Assembly: GCF_900148495.1 (NCBI RefSeq)
Contig: NZ_FTRU01000008.1
Location: 248,001-312,000, forward strand
DNA: 64,000 nucleotides
Direction: 5' to 3'
Origin: Negativibacillus massiliensis
GTDB taxonomy: Bacteria; Bacillota; Clostridia; Oscillospirales; Ruminococcaceae
The translations under genes and the position numbers were made by a program. This document shows, in pieces, positions 43,420 to 52,067 of the stretch. Every line of letters starts with the position of its first letter. The stretch's first letter is position 1. Below the pieces are notes generated by a model. That model ran no database searches and was not told the DNA's origin. It saw only the letters and a program-made list of their open reading frames with translations.

Positions 43420-43809
43420 CTATTTTCGATATTTTTCCTTTTCCAGACGGCGGCGTTCCCGTTTTCGCTTGACAGCGGCGAGATGGTTTTCTTCCCGCAT
43501 TTTGGAAAGGGCCTGCTGTGACTTGGTGCCAGTGCCGTTTGCTGAAACAGCGCGGTGGGTTTCCCGCTGAATTCGTTTGGGATTTTTGGCGTGCTGCTGT
43601 CGTTTGGCACTGACAGGCGGACTAAATTTCAGATTCCGGTAGTTTTCCAGAAGATAATCATAGACCTGTGGGTCGGATGGCTGCGCACCAAAGGTGATTT
43701 TGGCAGCAGTCAAGAGGTCTTCTCCTTTGTAGGGAGTCCTCCGTTCGAATACACCGACCCAAAAGGGATCTTCGAAAAATACAGTGAAGCTGCAGGAAAT
43801 TTTGTCCAT
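43420..43809 (-). CDS. yjdF: YjdF family protein (DUF2992)
   Basis: The 129-residue protein begins with the DUF2992 core (FTVFFEDPFWVGVFER; AAKITFGAQPSDPQVYDYLL; NLKFSPP) and ends in a very basic helix (MREENHLAAVKRKRERRRLE). Its biochemical role is unknown. In Firmicutes this gene typically follows the yjdF RNA, a riboswitch candidate that binds azaaromatic compounds. A structured leader with its own promoter is present here. AGGAGG precedes the ATG. Confidence 0.85.
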   Translation of the reverse strand: MDKISCSFTVFFEDPFWVGVFERRTPYKGEDLLTAAKITFGAQPSDPQVYDYLLENYRNLKFSPPVSAKRQQHAKNPKRIQRETHRAVSANGTGTKSQQALSKMREENHLAAVKRKRERRRLEKEKYRK

Positions 43810-43964
43810 ATTGGTTCCTCCTAAAATGAAGTTCCATGCAGACGGACAACCTTAGGAGGCAGGTTACTGACAGCAGAGAAAACGCTGCTGTGTCCGGACT
43901 ACCAACCGGACTGTGTTTTTTCTGATGGGCGGCAGCCCAATTGTTTTGCCGCTTTTCTTTGGGC
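43810..43964 (-). promoter_or_regulatory. yjdF-type leader RNA with anti-ribosome-site switch
   Basis: The leader of about 155 bases lies between a clear promoter and yjdF. Read on the minus strand it has hairpins GCGGCA/TGCCGC, GTCCGG/CCGGAC, CAGCAG/CTGCTG and AACCT/AGGTT. Minus-strand CCTCCTAA (43859-43852) is exactly complementary to TTAGGAGG (43824-43817), the yjdF ribosome site, which suggests translational control. Assignment to the yjdF RNA family rests on the gene context and general layout. Confidence 0.7.
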
Positions 43965-43970
43965 AAGATC

Positions 43971-43999
43971 AGTATAGTTGATTTTAGCAAGATTTACAA
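43971..43999 (-). promoter_or_regulatory. Promoter of yjdF
   Basis: Minus-strand TTGTAA (43999-43994), 17-base spacer, TATACT (43976-43971). Confidence 0.72.
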
Positions 44000-44058
44000 G
44001 GGAATATGAACAATAGCCGTAAAGATAAAATTTTTGCTGTAAATTAAGGAGAGAAAGT

Positions 44059-44583
44059 ATGAAATCTATTATAGAAACTGAGCGTCTGATCCTTCGGCAG
44101 ATGGAGTGGTCTGATTTAAACGATCTCAAAGAAATGCTGTTTGATCCAAAAGTAATGTATGCCTATGAACATAATTTTACCGAGGAAGATGCAAAAGTAT
44201 GGTTGGAACGCCAGCTGAATCGGTATGAGCAGTTCGGATTTGGTCTTTGGGCAATGGTAGAAAAGAAAAGCGGAGAGATGGTCGGTCAGGCAGGGATTAC
44301 CTGGCAGGAGTGTGAGGGAGAAAAGGTACTGGAAATCGGCTATCTGCTGAAATATTGGCATTGGCATAAAGGCTATGCCAGTGAAGCAGCAATTGCTTGC
44401 CGGAATTACGCTTTTTCTGTTCTGAATGCAGATTGGATCTGTTCCATTATTAAGGAAGATAATTTTGCTTCACAGCAGGTAGCAAAGCGGGTAGGCATGA
44501 AGCCAGAAAAAGAATTTATGGCAACCTACTATAATGGACCGGTAAAACATCTTCTTTACAGTGTAAGACGGGAAGAAATTTAA
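44059..44583 (+). CDS. GNAT N-acetyltransferase (RimJ/RimL type)
   Basis: The 174-residue protein starts with [18 protein letters not shown], typical of the acetyltransf_3 family. The acetyl-CoA region is visible as [20 protein letters not shown], followed by [13 protein letters not shown]. These enzymes acetylate ribosomal protein N-termini or small molecules; the substrate is unknown. AAGGAGAG precedes the ATG. Confidence 0.88.
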   Translation: MKSIIETERLILRQMEWSDLNDLKEMLFDPKVMYAYEHNFTEEDAKVWLERQLNRYEQFGFGLWAMVEKKSGEMVGQAGITWQECEGEKVLEIGYLLKYWHWHKGYASEAAIACRNYAFSVLNADWICSIIKEDNFASQQVAKRVGMKPEKEFMATYYNGPVKHLLYSVRREEI

Positions 44584-44616
44584 CAAAAGAAAGCAACTGG
44601 CTCGACAAGAGAAGAC

Positions 44617-44645
44617 TTGCAATTTTTTTGTATGTAGGATATAAT
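44617..44645 (+). promoter_or_regulatory. Promoter of smpB
   Basis: TTGCAA (44617-44622), 17-base spacer, TATAAT (44640-44645). Confidence 0.72.
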
Positions 44646-44669
44646 ATGAAAGATAAGGAGGTGGCACCA

Positions 44670-45134
44670 GTGAGACAGCCGGGAACAAAAACAATTGCAG
44701 TAAACCGCAAGGCAAGACACGATTATTTTGTGGAAGAAACCTATGAAGCAGGCATCGAGCTGTTTGGAACCGAGGTAAAATCGCTTCGTTTGGGGCAGGT
44801 AAACCTTAAGGATAGCTGGTGTGACATCCAGAACGGAGAGCTCTTTATTAAACAGATGCATATTTCCCCTTACGAAAAGGGAAATATCTTTAATAAAGAT
44901 CCAATCCGTCCAAGAAAACTTTTAATGCACAAAAAGGAAATCCTGAAACTCTATGGAACACTCAAGCAGGAAGGTTTGACTTTAGTTCCGCTTTCTCTGT
45001 ACTTTAAAAATTCCAGAGTGAAGGTTGAACTTGGATTGTGCAAAGGTAAAAAACTTTACGATAAGCGAAATGACATGGCAAAGCGAGACGCAAGACGCAC
45101 CATTGATCGCGCTATGAAAGAGCGAATTCGTTAA
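44670..45134 (+). CDS. smpB: SsrA-binding protein SmpB
   Basis: The 154-residue protein has the SmpB core [38 protein letters not shown] and the basic tail [12 protein letters not shown]. It brings tmRNA to stalled ribosomes. The start is GTG 44670 after AAGGAGGTGG (44655-44664); an in-frame ATG at 44628 lies inside the promoter. The tmRNA gene follows 19 bases after its stop, so the two partners are side by side and perhaps co-transcribed. Confidence 0.95.
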   Translation: MRQPGTKTIAVNRKARHDYFVEETYEAGIELFGTEVKSLRLGQVNLKDSWCDIQNGELFIKQMHISPYEKGNIFNKDPIRPRKLLMHKKEILKLYGTLKQEGLTLVPLSLYFKNSRVKVELGLCKGKKLYDKRNDMAKRDARRTIDRAMKERIR

Positions 45135-45246
45135 GTTTTTGCTCTGTCAATACGGGGGCGTACAGGCTTTCGACGGGGATTTTGAAGTATGTCAAGCGAG
45201 CAGAGGCGGACACCTCTATAAAAGTCCATGTTTATTAAATATAAAC

Positions 45247-45303
45247 GCTAAAAATAACGTTACAACCGTAAATTTCAACAACGAAATGGCGGTAGCTGCT
45301 TAA
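45247..45303 (+). other. tmRNA proteolysis-tag reading frame
   Basis: Eighteen codons from GCT to TAA encode AKNNVTTVNFNNEMAVAA. The AVAA end replaces the common ALAA degradation signal. A hairpin (GTAGCTGCT/AGCAGCT) overlaps the stop, as in other tmRNAs. Confidence 0.85.
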
Positions 45304-45515
45304 TTTAAAGCAGCTGTCCGGCTGGGGAGGACCACGGCTTTAGTTCGGGCATCATGAAGTGGTGAACGTCAGGCAGGAGCGTCTCGTACTGCCGATGAAT
45401 CAGAGTCTACCGACCAAGTGCGCCAGTTTGCCGGTGTGCTTGGAAGGAAAACTGCCGTAAGGCGAAAACGGTAAACTGCGCTCGGAGAAAGATGTATGGA
45501 TGGATTTTCGGACAG

Positions 45516-45541
45516 GGGTTCAATTCCCCTCGCCTCCACCA
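45516..45541 (+). other. Probable attachment site (tmRNA 3' end)
   Basis: The T-arm and acceptor end of tmRNA is a common target of tyrosine integrases, and an integrase gene begins 262 bases downstream pointing away from it. No second copy of this segment was found within the window, so the other attachment site would lie beyond position 64000. Confidence 0.55.
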
Positions 45542-45545
45542 ATTT

Positions 45546-45579
45546 TAGGACTATATCTTGTAGGCATAGTCCTATTTTT
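45546..45579 (+). terminator. Terminator of the tmRNA gene
   Basis: TAGGACTAT (45546-45554) and ATAGTCCTA (45566-45574) form a 9-bp perfect stem followed by TTTTTA. Confidence 0.8.
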
Positions 45580-45628
45580 ATGCAATTATATACTACATAT
45601 AGTGTATATAGAAATTGACCTACACAAT

Positions 45629-45727
45629 GGGTAGACACGATGGGTAGACATTTAGGGGAAGATATGGTATACTGACGATAAAAGGTAGACATATTATGAA
45701 CTGATAATATAGAATGAAAAGGTAGAC
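45629..45727 (+). repeat. Four direct repeats of GGTAGAC, candidate integrase arm sites
   Basis: GGGTAGACA at 45629-45637 and 45642-45650, AGGTAGACA at 45683-45691 and GGTAGAC at 45721-45727. They all have the same orientation, lie between the tmRNA end and the integrase gene, and have the short-direct-repeat character of arm-type binding sites. Confidence 0.55.
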
Positions 45728-45736
45728 TTTGGAGTG

Positions 45737-45763
45737 CCCTGATATATTTATAATATATCAGGG
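45737..45763. repeat. 27-base near-perfect palindrome before the integrase gene
   Basis: CCCTGATATATT and AATATATCAGGG are separated by TAT. Without a T-run it looks more like an operator or RNA hairpin in the integrase leader than a terminator. Confidence 0.6.
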
Positions 45764-45802
45764 TGAGCGAAGCCAGGAAGAGTAAAAAAGGGGTGCAGCA
45801 TA

Positions 45803-46945
45803 ATGGCTAGAAAGGCACTGAAGAACGAAAAGAACATTTCCTACGATGATGAGAAGAAAAAGTATTATGTCTGCTTTGACTATGGAAAAGATGAGGCAGG
45901 AAAACGGAAGAAGAAATATAAGACTTTTTCTACAAAGGAAGAAGCAATCAGGGCGAGGAACCAGTTTCAGAATGACAATATTAACGGTACGGTTATTCAA
46001 CCATCGAAAATGACGGTTCAGGACTACTTGAGTCAGTATATTGAGAATATCCGTCCCAGCAGTGAAAAGACCACAATCTATGGCTATGAGCAAATCCTTA
46101 AAAATCATATCTATCCGGCTTTAGGAAAGTACCCACTGCAGGAACTGAAACCGATGCAGATTCAGGCGTATTATACGGACAAGACAAACGAAGGGAAGCT
46201 CAGCCAGAACACCCTGAGAAAACACCATGACCTGCTCAAGGCAGCATTTAAGATGGCAGTGCAGCAGGAAATGATGGTACGGAATCCCTGTGACCATGTG
46301 AAGCCGCCAAAGAACACGAAAGCAAAGATTCAATTTTATAGCGTTGAGCAGTTGAAAACATTGCTGGAAAAGGTGAGAGGGGATCGGCTGGAACTCATTG
46401 TTGTGTTGGCTGCATTTCTGGGGTTGCGCCGTGAGGAAATCTGCGGCTTGCAGTGGAAGAACGTAGACTTTGAGAAAAGTACACTGACCATCGATCAGGC
46501 GATCACCATGGCTGGCAGTCAGAGGATCGAAAAGACTACCAAGTCCTTTTCTTCCATCCGTGAGCTGTATATCCCAGAAAGCGTCATGGAATGCTTGAAG
46601 AGGGAAAAGGAACGGCAGGAGAAGCTCAGGGAACTGGCAGGTATTGAACCGGAGGATGATCTGGTTGTGGTAATGGCTGATGGAAGAAAGTATCGTCCAA
46701 ACTATATCTCCGAACTGTTTACCAAGTTTATCGAAGATAATGACCTGCCCAAGATCACTCTGCATGGGCTTCGCCACACATTTGCGACGATCGCCAATTC
46801 GTTGGGTGGACAGCTGTATGATATCAGCAAAGCGATGGGTCACAGCAATACATCAGTTACCTCCGGTGTCTACACTCATCTTCTTGATCCGAACCATAAA
46901 GAGCTGATTGAGGAAATGGACAAAGCCATTCGTGAGAAGAAGTAA
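45803..46945 (+). CDS. Tyrosine integrase of an integrative element
   Basis: The 380-residue recombinase has an N-terminal arm-binding AP2-like region (KYYVCFDYGKDEAGKRKKK), a core-binding SAM-like domain (about 65-165) and a catalytic domain. R209 lies in FLGLRREEI, H321 and R324 in HGLRHTFA, and Y357 in SGVYTHLL. It would integrate and excise the element at the tmRNA 3' end. AAGGGGTG precedes the ATG. It is transcribed away from the tmRNA gene into the element. Confidence 0.93.
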   Translation: MARKALKNEKNISYDDEKKKYYVCFDYGKDEAGKRKKKYKTFSTKEEAIRARNQFQNDNINGTVIQPSKMTVQDYLSQYIENIRPSSEKTTIYGYEQILKNHIYPALGKYPLQELKPMQIQAYYTDKTNEGKLSQNTLRKHHDLLKAAFKMAVQQEMMVRNPCDHVKPPKNTKAKIQFYSVEQLKTLLEKVRGDRLELIVVLAAFLGLRREEICGLQWKNVDFEKSTLTIDQAITMAGSQRIEKTTKSFSSIRELYIPESVMECLKREKERQEKLRELAGIEPEDDLVVVMADGRKYRPNYISELFTKFIEDNDLPKITLHGLRHTFATIANSLGGQLYDISKAMGHSNTSVTSGVYTHLLDPNHKELIEEMDKAIREKK

Positions 46946-47407
46946 TCTAATATATTAGCATTTAAAATCCCCTTAGTGTAGAAGAAGTTCTATCAAGGAG
47001 ATTTTATTAGAAATATTATATGCACATATGTACATATAAATGATATTTATGAATAAGAAGCATAAATAATCAAAATTCAATAATGACCAGCATAAACTTC
47101 CGATAATAAGGAAATAAATAAAATATGGTTTATAGCATCGATTTTATCAAATTGATCCTATAAATTCTGGAATTTTTATAGACCACTTATTATGTAAATA
47201 AAATATTATATATTTACAATAGCTAATAAAATGATTGTGATAGACATAAGAAATAGTAAATATGCCTAATTCAAGAAATATAGCATAATTACAGATTTTA
47301 TAATAATGCGATAGAATAATGCGATTGTTTTGAATATTTATGCAATTTGCTACAACGTTTAATTTTTCTTATTTAACATTGTATGACAATCTGCCGCTAT
47401 ATCTTCT
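46946..47407. other. AT-rich stretch without genes
   Basis: An imperfect hairpin at about 46963-47005 (AAAATC..CCTT and AAGG..GATTTT) may terminate the integrase transcript. The rest is very AT-rich, with no convincing frame, promoter or RNA. The converging gene at 47408 ends at its right edge. Confidence 0.5.
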
Positions 47408-49498
47408 TTAGCTAATGCTCTGATATAAGCGATCTAGCTCTTCCAAATCCTCATCCGATGTCTCAAATGTATCATCATCATCTGGTAAACCTGGAATATC
47501 ACCCAAATTCAATGGGTCTGTAGAATCAGCCGGATTCTGATTAAGAAAATTTTGAAATTCTGCAGCATTTTTATAGGAGTCTGTAATACTGGTAATAATA
47601 TCATCCATCATTAATTCTTTCTTTCGATTCATATCAGCATTGCTGTCGGTTGAATCAGAGGATTTTGAACTCTCAGGAATATGGTAAGACTCGAGATACT
47701 TGTCAAGATAGGAAGATTGAATCAGTATTTCTGCAATCTTTTTTGCCATGACGTCAATAGAAGCATCTTGATATGATTTTGTATTATCCTCCTTAGCTTC
47801 AGACTCTGTTTTTTTCACCTCAATATATAAGTTTAAAGAGTAGATACCATCATAGTTAGGTAGATAATAGGCAAGATATGCTGTATGAGCGAAAGAATCA
47901 AGAAGATCATTCAGTAGATTGTCATCTAAGTCATTAGAGAATAAATATAGGGAGTATTGTAGAAAGAGAAAGAATTCTTGAAATTTAGAATTTCCCTTTT
48001 CAATCTGTGAGTGAAAAAGTTTATCTAAACGGAAAAAGAACGGTTTGTATTTCTGTAAAAAGGGCTCTGAAGGAGGATTTTTTATTAGTGTATTTCTAAC
48101 TTGTAAAACTTTTTGGATAGTTGGTTGAACAGGAGAGGTGAATTTATAATATCGCTGTAAAGTGGATAGTGGAACACCAGATACAGCAGATAGTTCACGG
48201 ATTGTCCATGAATAAGAACGATCATCATCGTCTACATCTCCAAATATTCCTAAATTAGTCGACTCTTCATTTAATGTTTTATAGAAATCGCTTCCTGGGA
48301 TAAAATTATTAGATGTATTGATGGTAGTCTCAGATGAAATAGCATTCTCACTATCTTTTTGATAGAGAGGTTTAAGTTTAAATTCACAAGGTAATGAAGA
48401 ATAAGGGACATGGTAGTGGTTAAATTGAAGATGTAAAATGGACAAAAAGATATAAGCATTAGCAAGATAGGAATATGGTGTTTTGGAAGGTAATTTAGGA
48501 TCAGTTGTAAAGTGAGGTGGATTTGACGAGCATCCCACTTCAATATCACAACGCATCAATTTTGAGAGATCTCTGAAACCATAAATCCAAGCGAGCATTT
48601 CCAAAAGGGGAATGGAAGGAGATGTCTTTCCACTTTCATAGTTTTTGAGACTTTGGGAACTGGTTTTTAGGCTGGAAAGTATGTATTCTAATTGTTCTTT
48701 TTCATCTTGAACGTCCTTGGTTTGTCTCAGATTGGAAAGCTCCTTAATCCTATTAGTCAAATCTTTACGGAAGGACTGTATCATCGCAGAAACATCATCG
48801 AGAGAATATCGATTTATGTTTCGAAGATGGTAAAGGATAGAAGGAATATCAGGAGAGTAGTGTGGAGTAGAATTCTCGTAATAATCAAAGTTTGTATTGA
48901 GAGACTTTTTTAGTTGAACCCTGCGATATTGAAAATAGAAGCTGTTTGTTAGAAGGAATACAGCGTTTTGCAAGCAATACAGAGTTCTTTGATCGTAAGA
49001 TGCTATAGAGATTTTATTATACTTTTTTGATGCTTTATTAGCAGTGAAAGGAAAAATGGCAGACAGTATTGTATTCATGTCAGTTTTAAAAAGAGTCACG
49101 CAAAAACCAGCGAGGATCTTTTCACCAAAGAAAATATCCTCATTATTTTTCCAGTCCCGAGTAGAAAAATAGAGAGAGACTACCCGCAAAAAGATTGTTT
49201 CCGGGGTATATGTAGACGGGGATGTCTGATCAGAGTAAAAAATTTCATGCAATCTATTATAAAAAGTGTCGAACAATTGACTGTCATTGAGGATGTATTG
49301 CTGTTTATCAGAAAGTTCATCAGGAAACATTTCTTCAAGTTTCTCCTTGATAGAAGGACGAATCTTTCCAGTGTGCTCATAGTGGGAGAGCGTTTTTGTA
49401 GATATCCCCAAAGAGTCAGCAAGCGGCTGCTGGGTAAGGTGTTTTTTGCTTCGTATTTCTTTTAGTTTTTTACTCCAAAAAGTTCTTTCAGAATCCAT
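47408..49498 (-). CDS. Large AT-rich protein with three helix-turn-helix segments, function unknown
   Basis: The 696-residue protein starts with an XRE-type HTH (LTQQPLADSLGISTKTLSHY, about 20-39). A second, degenerate HTH-like segment is near 280-310 (SSQSLKNYESGKTSPSIPLL). A third is near 440-460 (WTIRELSAVSGVPLSTLQRY). Between them are long alpha-helical regions with no catalytic motif I recognise, and the C-terminus is Asp/Glu-rich. Base composition is much more AT-rich than the neighbours, a sign of transfer. Its place between integrase and excisionase suggests control of the element or a defence role. Confidence 0.7.
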   Translation of the reverse strand: MDSERTFWSKKLKEIRSKKHLTQQPLADSLGISTKTLSHYEHTGKIRPSIKEKLEEMFPDELSDKQQYILNDSQLFDTFYNRLHEIFYSDQTSPSTYTPETIFLRVVSLYFSTRDWKNNEDIFFGEKILAGFCVTLFKTDMNTILSAIFPFTANKASKKYNKISIASYDQRTLYCLQNAVFLLTNSFYFQYRRVQLKKSLNTNFDYYENSTPHYSPDIPSILYHLRNINRYSLDDVSAMIQSFRKDLTNRIKELSNLRQTKDVQDEKEQLEYILSSLKTSSQSLKNYESGKTSPSIPLLEMLAWIYGFRDLSKLMRCDIEVGCSSNPPHFTTDPKLPSKTPYSYLANAYIFLSILHLQFNHYHVPYSSLPCEFKLKPLYQKDSENAISSETTINTSNNFIPGSDFYKTLNEESTNLGIFGDVDDDDRSYSWTIRELSAVSGVPLSTLQRYYKFTSPVQPTIQKVLQVRNTLIKNPPSEPFLQKYKPFFFRLDKLFHSQIEKGNSKFQEFFLFLQYSLYLFSNDLDDNLLNDLLDSFAHTAYLAYYLPNYDGIYSLNLYIEVKKTESEAKEDNTKSYQDASIDVMAKKIAEILIQSSYLDKYLESYHIPESSKSSDSTDSNADMNRKKELMMDDIITSITDSYKNAAEFQNFLNQNPADSTDPLNLGDIPGLPDDDDTFETSDEDLEELDRLYQSIS

Positions 49499-49795
49499 AT
49501 TAGAGCTCTCCTTTACGTTTCATAGCAGATAGAAAAAGATTTTGGTACTTTTAGTGTATCATAAAATATAAGAAATGAAAGCCTTGTGAAGAGGAATTTC
49601 GAGAATAGCTTCTCATGTTTAGGAATGAAATATGAAAGGTACAATATCCAAGGTATTGTTCCAAAATCATGAGGAAAAAGCAAGATTTATATAAGGAAAA
49701 AATAGGAATTTTTATGTCCTATTGATAGGTAGAAAGATTCCTTTCTTTCAATGATAAACAAATTTAACTTGTTGCAAAGAAAGCGAGGAATCATT

Positions 49796-49993
49796 ATGAC
49801 ACGCAGATGCTATAAAGTAAAAGAAATTAAAGAGATGTTGGGAATCGGAAAAAACCAGACATATGAGCTTATTAAAAGCAAGAGATTTCCGGTACTGAAA
49901 ATTGGTAAGGATTATCTCATCCCAATGGAAGGCTTTGACCGCTGGCTGCGGGAAGGGGATATGGGAGAACTTGCAGAGCTTGTACAGATGTAA
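49796..49993 (+). CDS. Excisionase-like MerR-type DNA-binding protein
   Basis: The 65-residue protein has the HTH_17 pattern KVKEIKEMLGIGKNQTYELI, LKIGKDYLIPMEGFDRWL, typical of excisionases and small element regulators. It lies about 2.9 kb from the integrase and is probably its directionality factor. GCGAGGAA precedes ATG 49796; an in-frame ATG at 49751 lacks a ribosome site. A terminator follows directly. The 300 bases upstream hold the divergent start of the three-HTH gene and AT-rich sequence. Confidence 0.8.
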   Translation: MTRRCYKVKEIKEMLGIGKNQTYELIKSKRFPVLKIGKDYLIPMEGFDRWLREGDMGELAELVQM

Positions 49994-50005
49994 TATAGAT
50001 GAGGG

Positions 50006-50039
50006 TAAAAAAGGAGTCTTGTTAAAGACTCCTTTTTTA
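50006..50039. terminator. Bidirectional terminator between excisionase and opp operon
   Basis: TAAAAAAGGAGTCTT and AAGACTCCTTTTTTA around a GTTA loop; it can end both converging transcripts. Confidence 0.87.
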
Positions 50040-50078
50040 CTGCGATATAGGTTAATGATATTTTAGCATAAACAATAT

Positions 50079-51050
50079 TTATTGATTGATAAGATGACAG
50101 GCAACCTTATGACCTGGACAAACTTCGGTGAGAACAGGTGCAATTTCGCGGCAGCGGTCGCAGGCATGAGGGCAGCGAGTATGAAACACACAACCCTTAA
50201 ATTCATCAGTGTATTGCGGAAGTTCACCGGATAAGGAAACTTTTTTCTCTTTTTTCTTGAAATCAGGAATAGAAGAAAAAAGGGCTTTGGTGTATGGATG
50301 CAGTGTGTTGGCGAATAATTCGTCAGTACTGCTTTCCTCTACCAGTGTTCCCAGATACATAACGCCGATACGATCTGAGATATAACGAACAACACCAATA
50401 TCATGGGAGATAAACAGCAGGGCAACGTTCATCTCTTTCTGAAGAGTAGTGAGGGTATTTAAAATTTGTGACTGAATTGATACATCCAGTGCAGAAACAG
50501 GTTCGTCACACACAATCAGTTTAGGATTGATGATAAGCGCGCGAGCAATACCAAGACGCTGAACCTGTCCGCCGGAAAGTTCATGGGGATAACGGAAATA
50601 GTGATCCTCCGCAAGACCGACCATTTTCAAAATTTCCAGTACCTTTTGACGACGTTCTTCTGGATTGCCCATACCCTGAACAATTAGAGGTTCTTCTAAT
50701 AATGCACCAATTCTGGAGCGAGGGTTTAGAGAAGAGAGTGTGTCCTGAAATACCATCTGAAGATCCCGACGAAGTGGGCGAAATTCTTTGTCGCTGAGTT
50801 TGGTAAGATCTTTTCCACGATAGAGTATTTCACCGGAGTCCGGTTTTACAAGTCCGAGGATGGAACGCCCGGTAGTGCTTTTTCCACAGCCAGATTCACC
50901 AACCAGACCGTAAGTTTCCCCTTCATATAAATTCAGGGAAACATCAGCAACCGCTTTCATATGAGTTTTAGGAGGAAACAACTTTCCAAGAGGTCCATAG
51001 ATTGGGTAGCGTTTCTGCAGATGTTTAATCTCTAAAAGAGGTGTATTCAT
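50079..51050 (-). CDS. Oligopeptide ABC transporter ATPase (OppF/DppF type)
   Basis: The 323-residue ATPase has Walker A GESGCGKSTTGRS, Q-loop, signature LSGGQVQRLGIARAL, Walker B LIVCDEPVSAL and the switch His. The C-terminal extension has the oligopeptide-family Cys motif (CVFHTRCPHACDRC). It powers uptake with the neighbouring ATPase and two permeases. It is last in a five-gene operon, starting one base after the preceding stop, with GAGGAGG upstream. Confidence 0.93.
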   Translation of the reverse strand: MNTPLLEIKHLQKRYPIYGPLGKLFPPKTHMKAVADVSLNLYEGETYGLVGESGCGKSTTGRSILGLVKPDSGEILYRGKDLTKLSDKEFRPLRRDLQMVFQDTLSSLNPRSRIGALLEEPLIVQGMGNPEERRQKVLEILKMVGLAEDHYFRYPHELSGGQVQRLGIARALIINPKLIVCDEPVSALDVSIQSQILNTLTTLQKEMNVALLFISHDIGVVRYISDRIGVMYLGTLVEESSTDELFANTLHPYTKALFSSIPDFKKKEKKVSLSGELPQYTDEFKGCVFHTRCPHACDRCREIAPVLTEVCPGHKVACHLINQ

Positions 51051-51051
51051 C

Positions 51052-52065
51052 TTATTTTACCTCCTCTCTGGAAATATAATTCCAGCATTTTACAAAATGG
51101 TTTGCTTCTGCTTCAACCGATGGTGGATTTTGTGTGCGACATACATCGTCTGCATAAGGACAACGTGTACAGAAATGACAGCCTTCTGGAACAGCAGATA
51201 ATGGCGGTACAACACCAGAAATAACATGAAGAGGCCGTCCGCGCTCAGAATCCAGGCGAGGAATGCAACTGAGCAATCCTTGAGTATACGGATGAAGAGG
51301 ATGTTCGAACAATGTCTGAGTTTCTGCTTCTTCAACCAGATTGCCAAGATACATAACACGGACACTGTGGCATAACTGAGCCATTGCACCAAGGTCATGG
51401 GTAATAAAAAGAACGGACATTCCAAGTTTTTCATTTAATTCAGAAATCAAATTTAAAATCTGTTCCTGAATCGTCACATCCAATGCGGTTGTTGGCTCGT
51501 CTGCGATTAACAGCTTTGGTTCACAGGCAAGAGCCATTGCAATCATAACACGCTGCTGCATACCGCCGGAAAGTTCATAAGGATACTTTTTAAAACAGTT
51601 TTCCGGATTAGGAATACCGGTCAAACTCAGTAATTCCAGACAGCGTTCTTTTGCTTGCTGTTTGCTCATTTTTTTGTGCAGAATTAAAACTTCGGAAAGC
51701 TGTTTTCCCACAGTATGTACAGGGCTGAGAGAGGTCATTGGATCTTGGAAGATAACACTGATGCGGTTACCACGAATTGTCCGCATTTCAGACTGGCTAA
51801 GCTGCAGGATATTTTTTCCTTCAAAAAGAATTTCTCCTTCATATTTTACGGCAGAATCATATTCTCGAAGGCGCAGAATCGACTGAGACATAACACTTTT
51901 TCCGGAACCGGATTCACCGACGACACCAACAATTTCTCCGGGTTTGATGGTCAGGTTTACACCATCTACGGCTGTCAGCATTTTCTTTCGGGAAGGAAAT
52001 TGAACCTTCAGATTTTTGATTTCCAGCAACGGTTCCAATGATTTAAATTTGTCGTTTGTATTCAT
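51052..52065 (-). CDS. Oligopeptide ABC transporter ATPase (OppD/DppD type)
   Basis: The 337-residue ATPase has Walker [14 protein letters not shown], signature [15 protein letters not shown] and Walker [15 protein letters not shown], with the C-terminal Cys motif [14 protein letters not shown] that is usual in peptide and nickel importers. It pairs with the ATPase encoded next. The gene follows the permease gene by two bases. Confidence 0.93.
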   Translation of the reverse strand: MNTNDKFKSLEPLLEIKNLKVQFPSRKKMLTAVDGVNLTIKPGEIVGVVGESGSGKSVMSQSILRLREYDSAVKYEGEILFEGKNILQLSQSEMRTIRGNRISVIFQDPMTSLSPVHTVGKQLSEVLILHKKMSKQQAKERCLELLSLTGIPNPENCFKKYPYELSGGMQQRVMIAMALACEPKLLIADEPTTALDVTIQEQILNLISELNEKLGMSVLFITHDLGAMAQLCHSVRVMYLGNLVEEAETQTLFEHPLHPYTQGLLSCIPRLDSERGRPLHVISGVVPPLSAVPEGCHFCTRCPYADDVCRTQNPPSVEAEANHFVKCWNYISREEVK

Positions 52066-52067
52066 TT

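Larger units (their letters stand above)
45154..45541 (+). ncRNA. ssrA: Transfer-messenger RNA
   Basis: The 5' end GGGGGCGTACAGGCTTTCGA and the 3' end, with T-arm GGGGTTCAATTCCCC and CGCCTCCACCA, form the tRNA-like domain. The acceptor stem pairs GGGGGCG with CGCCTCC. The total length of about 388 bases is normal. The resume codon GCT at 45247 starts a tag AKNNVTTVNFNNEMAVAA ending at TAA 45301-45303. The 3' end encodes CCA. The gene's 3' end is also the likely integration site of the element that follows. Confidence 0.96.

Noticed and set aside
45369-45692. Minus-strand frame of 107 codons over the tmRNA 3' end
   Set aside because: It overlaps the tmRNA and terminator in antisense. Frames like this are often misannotated across tmRNA genes.
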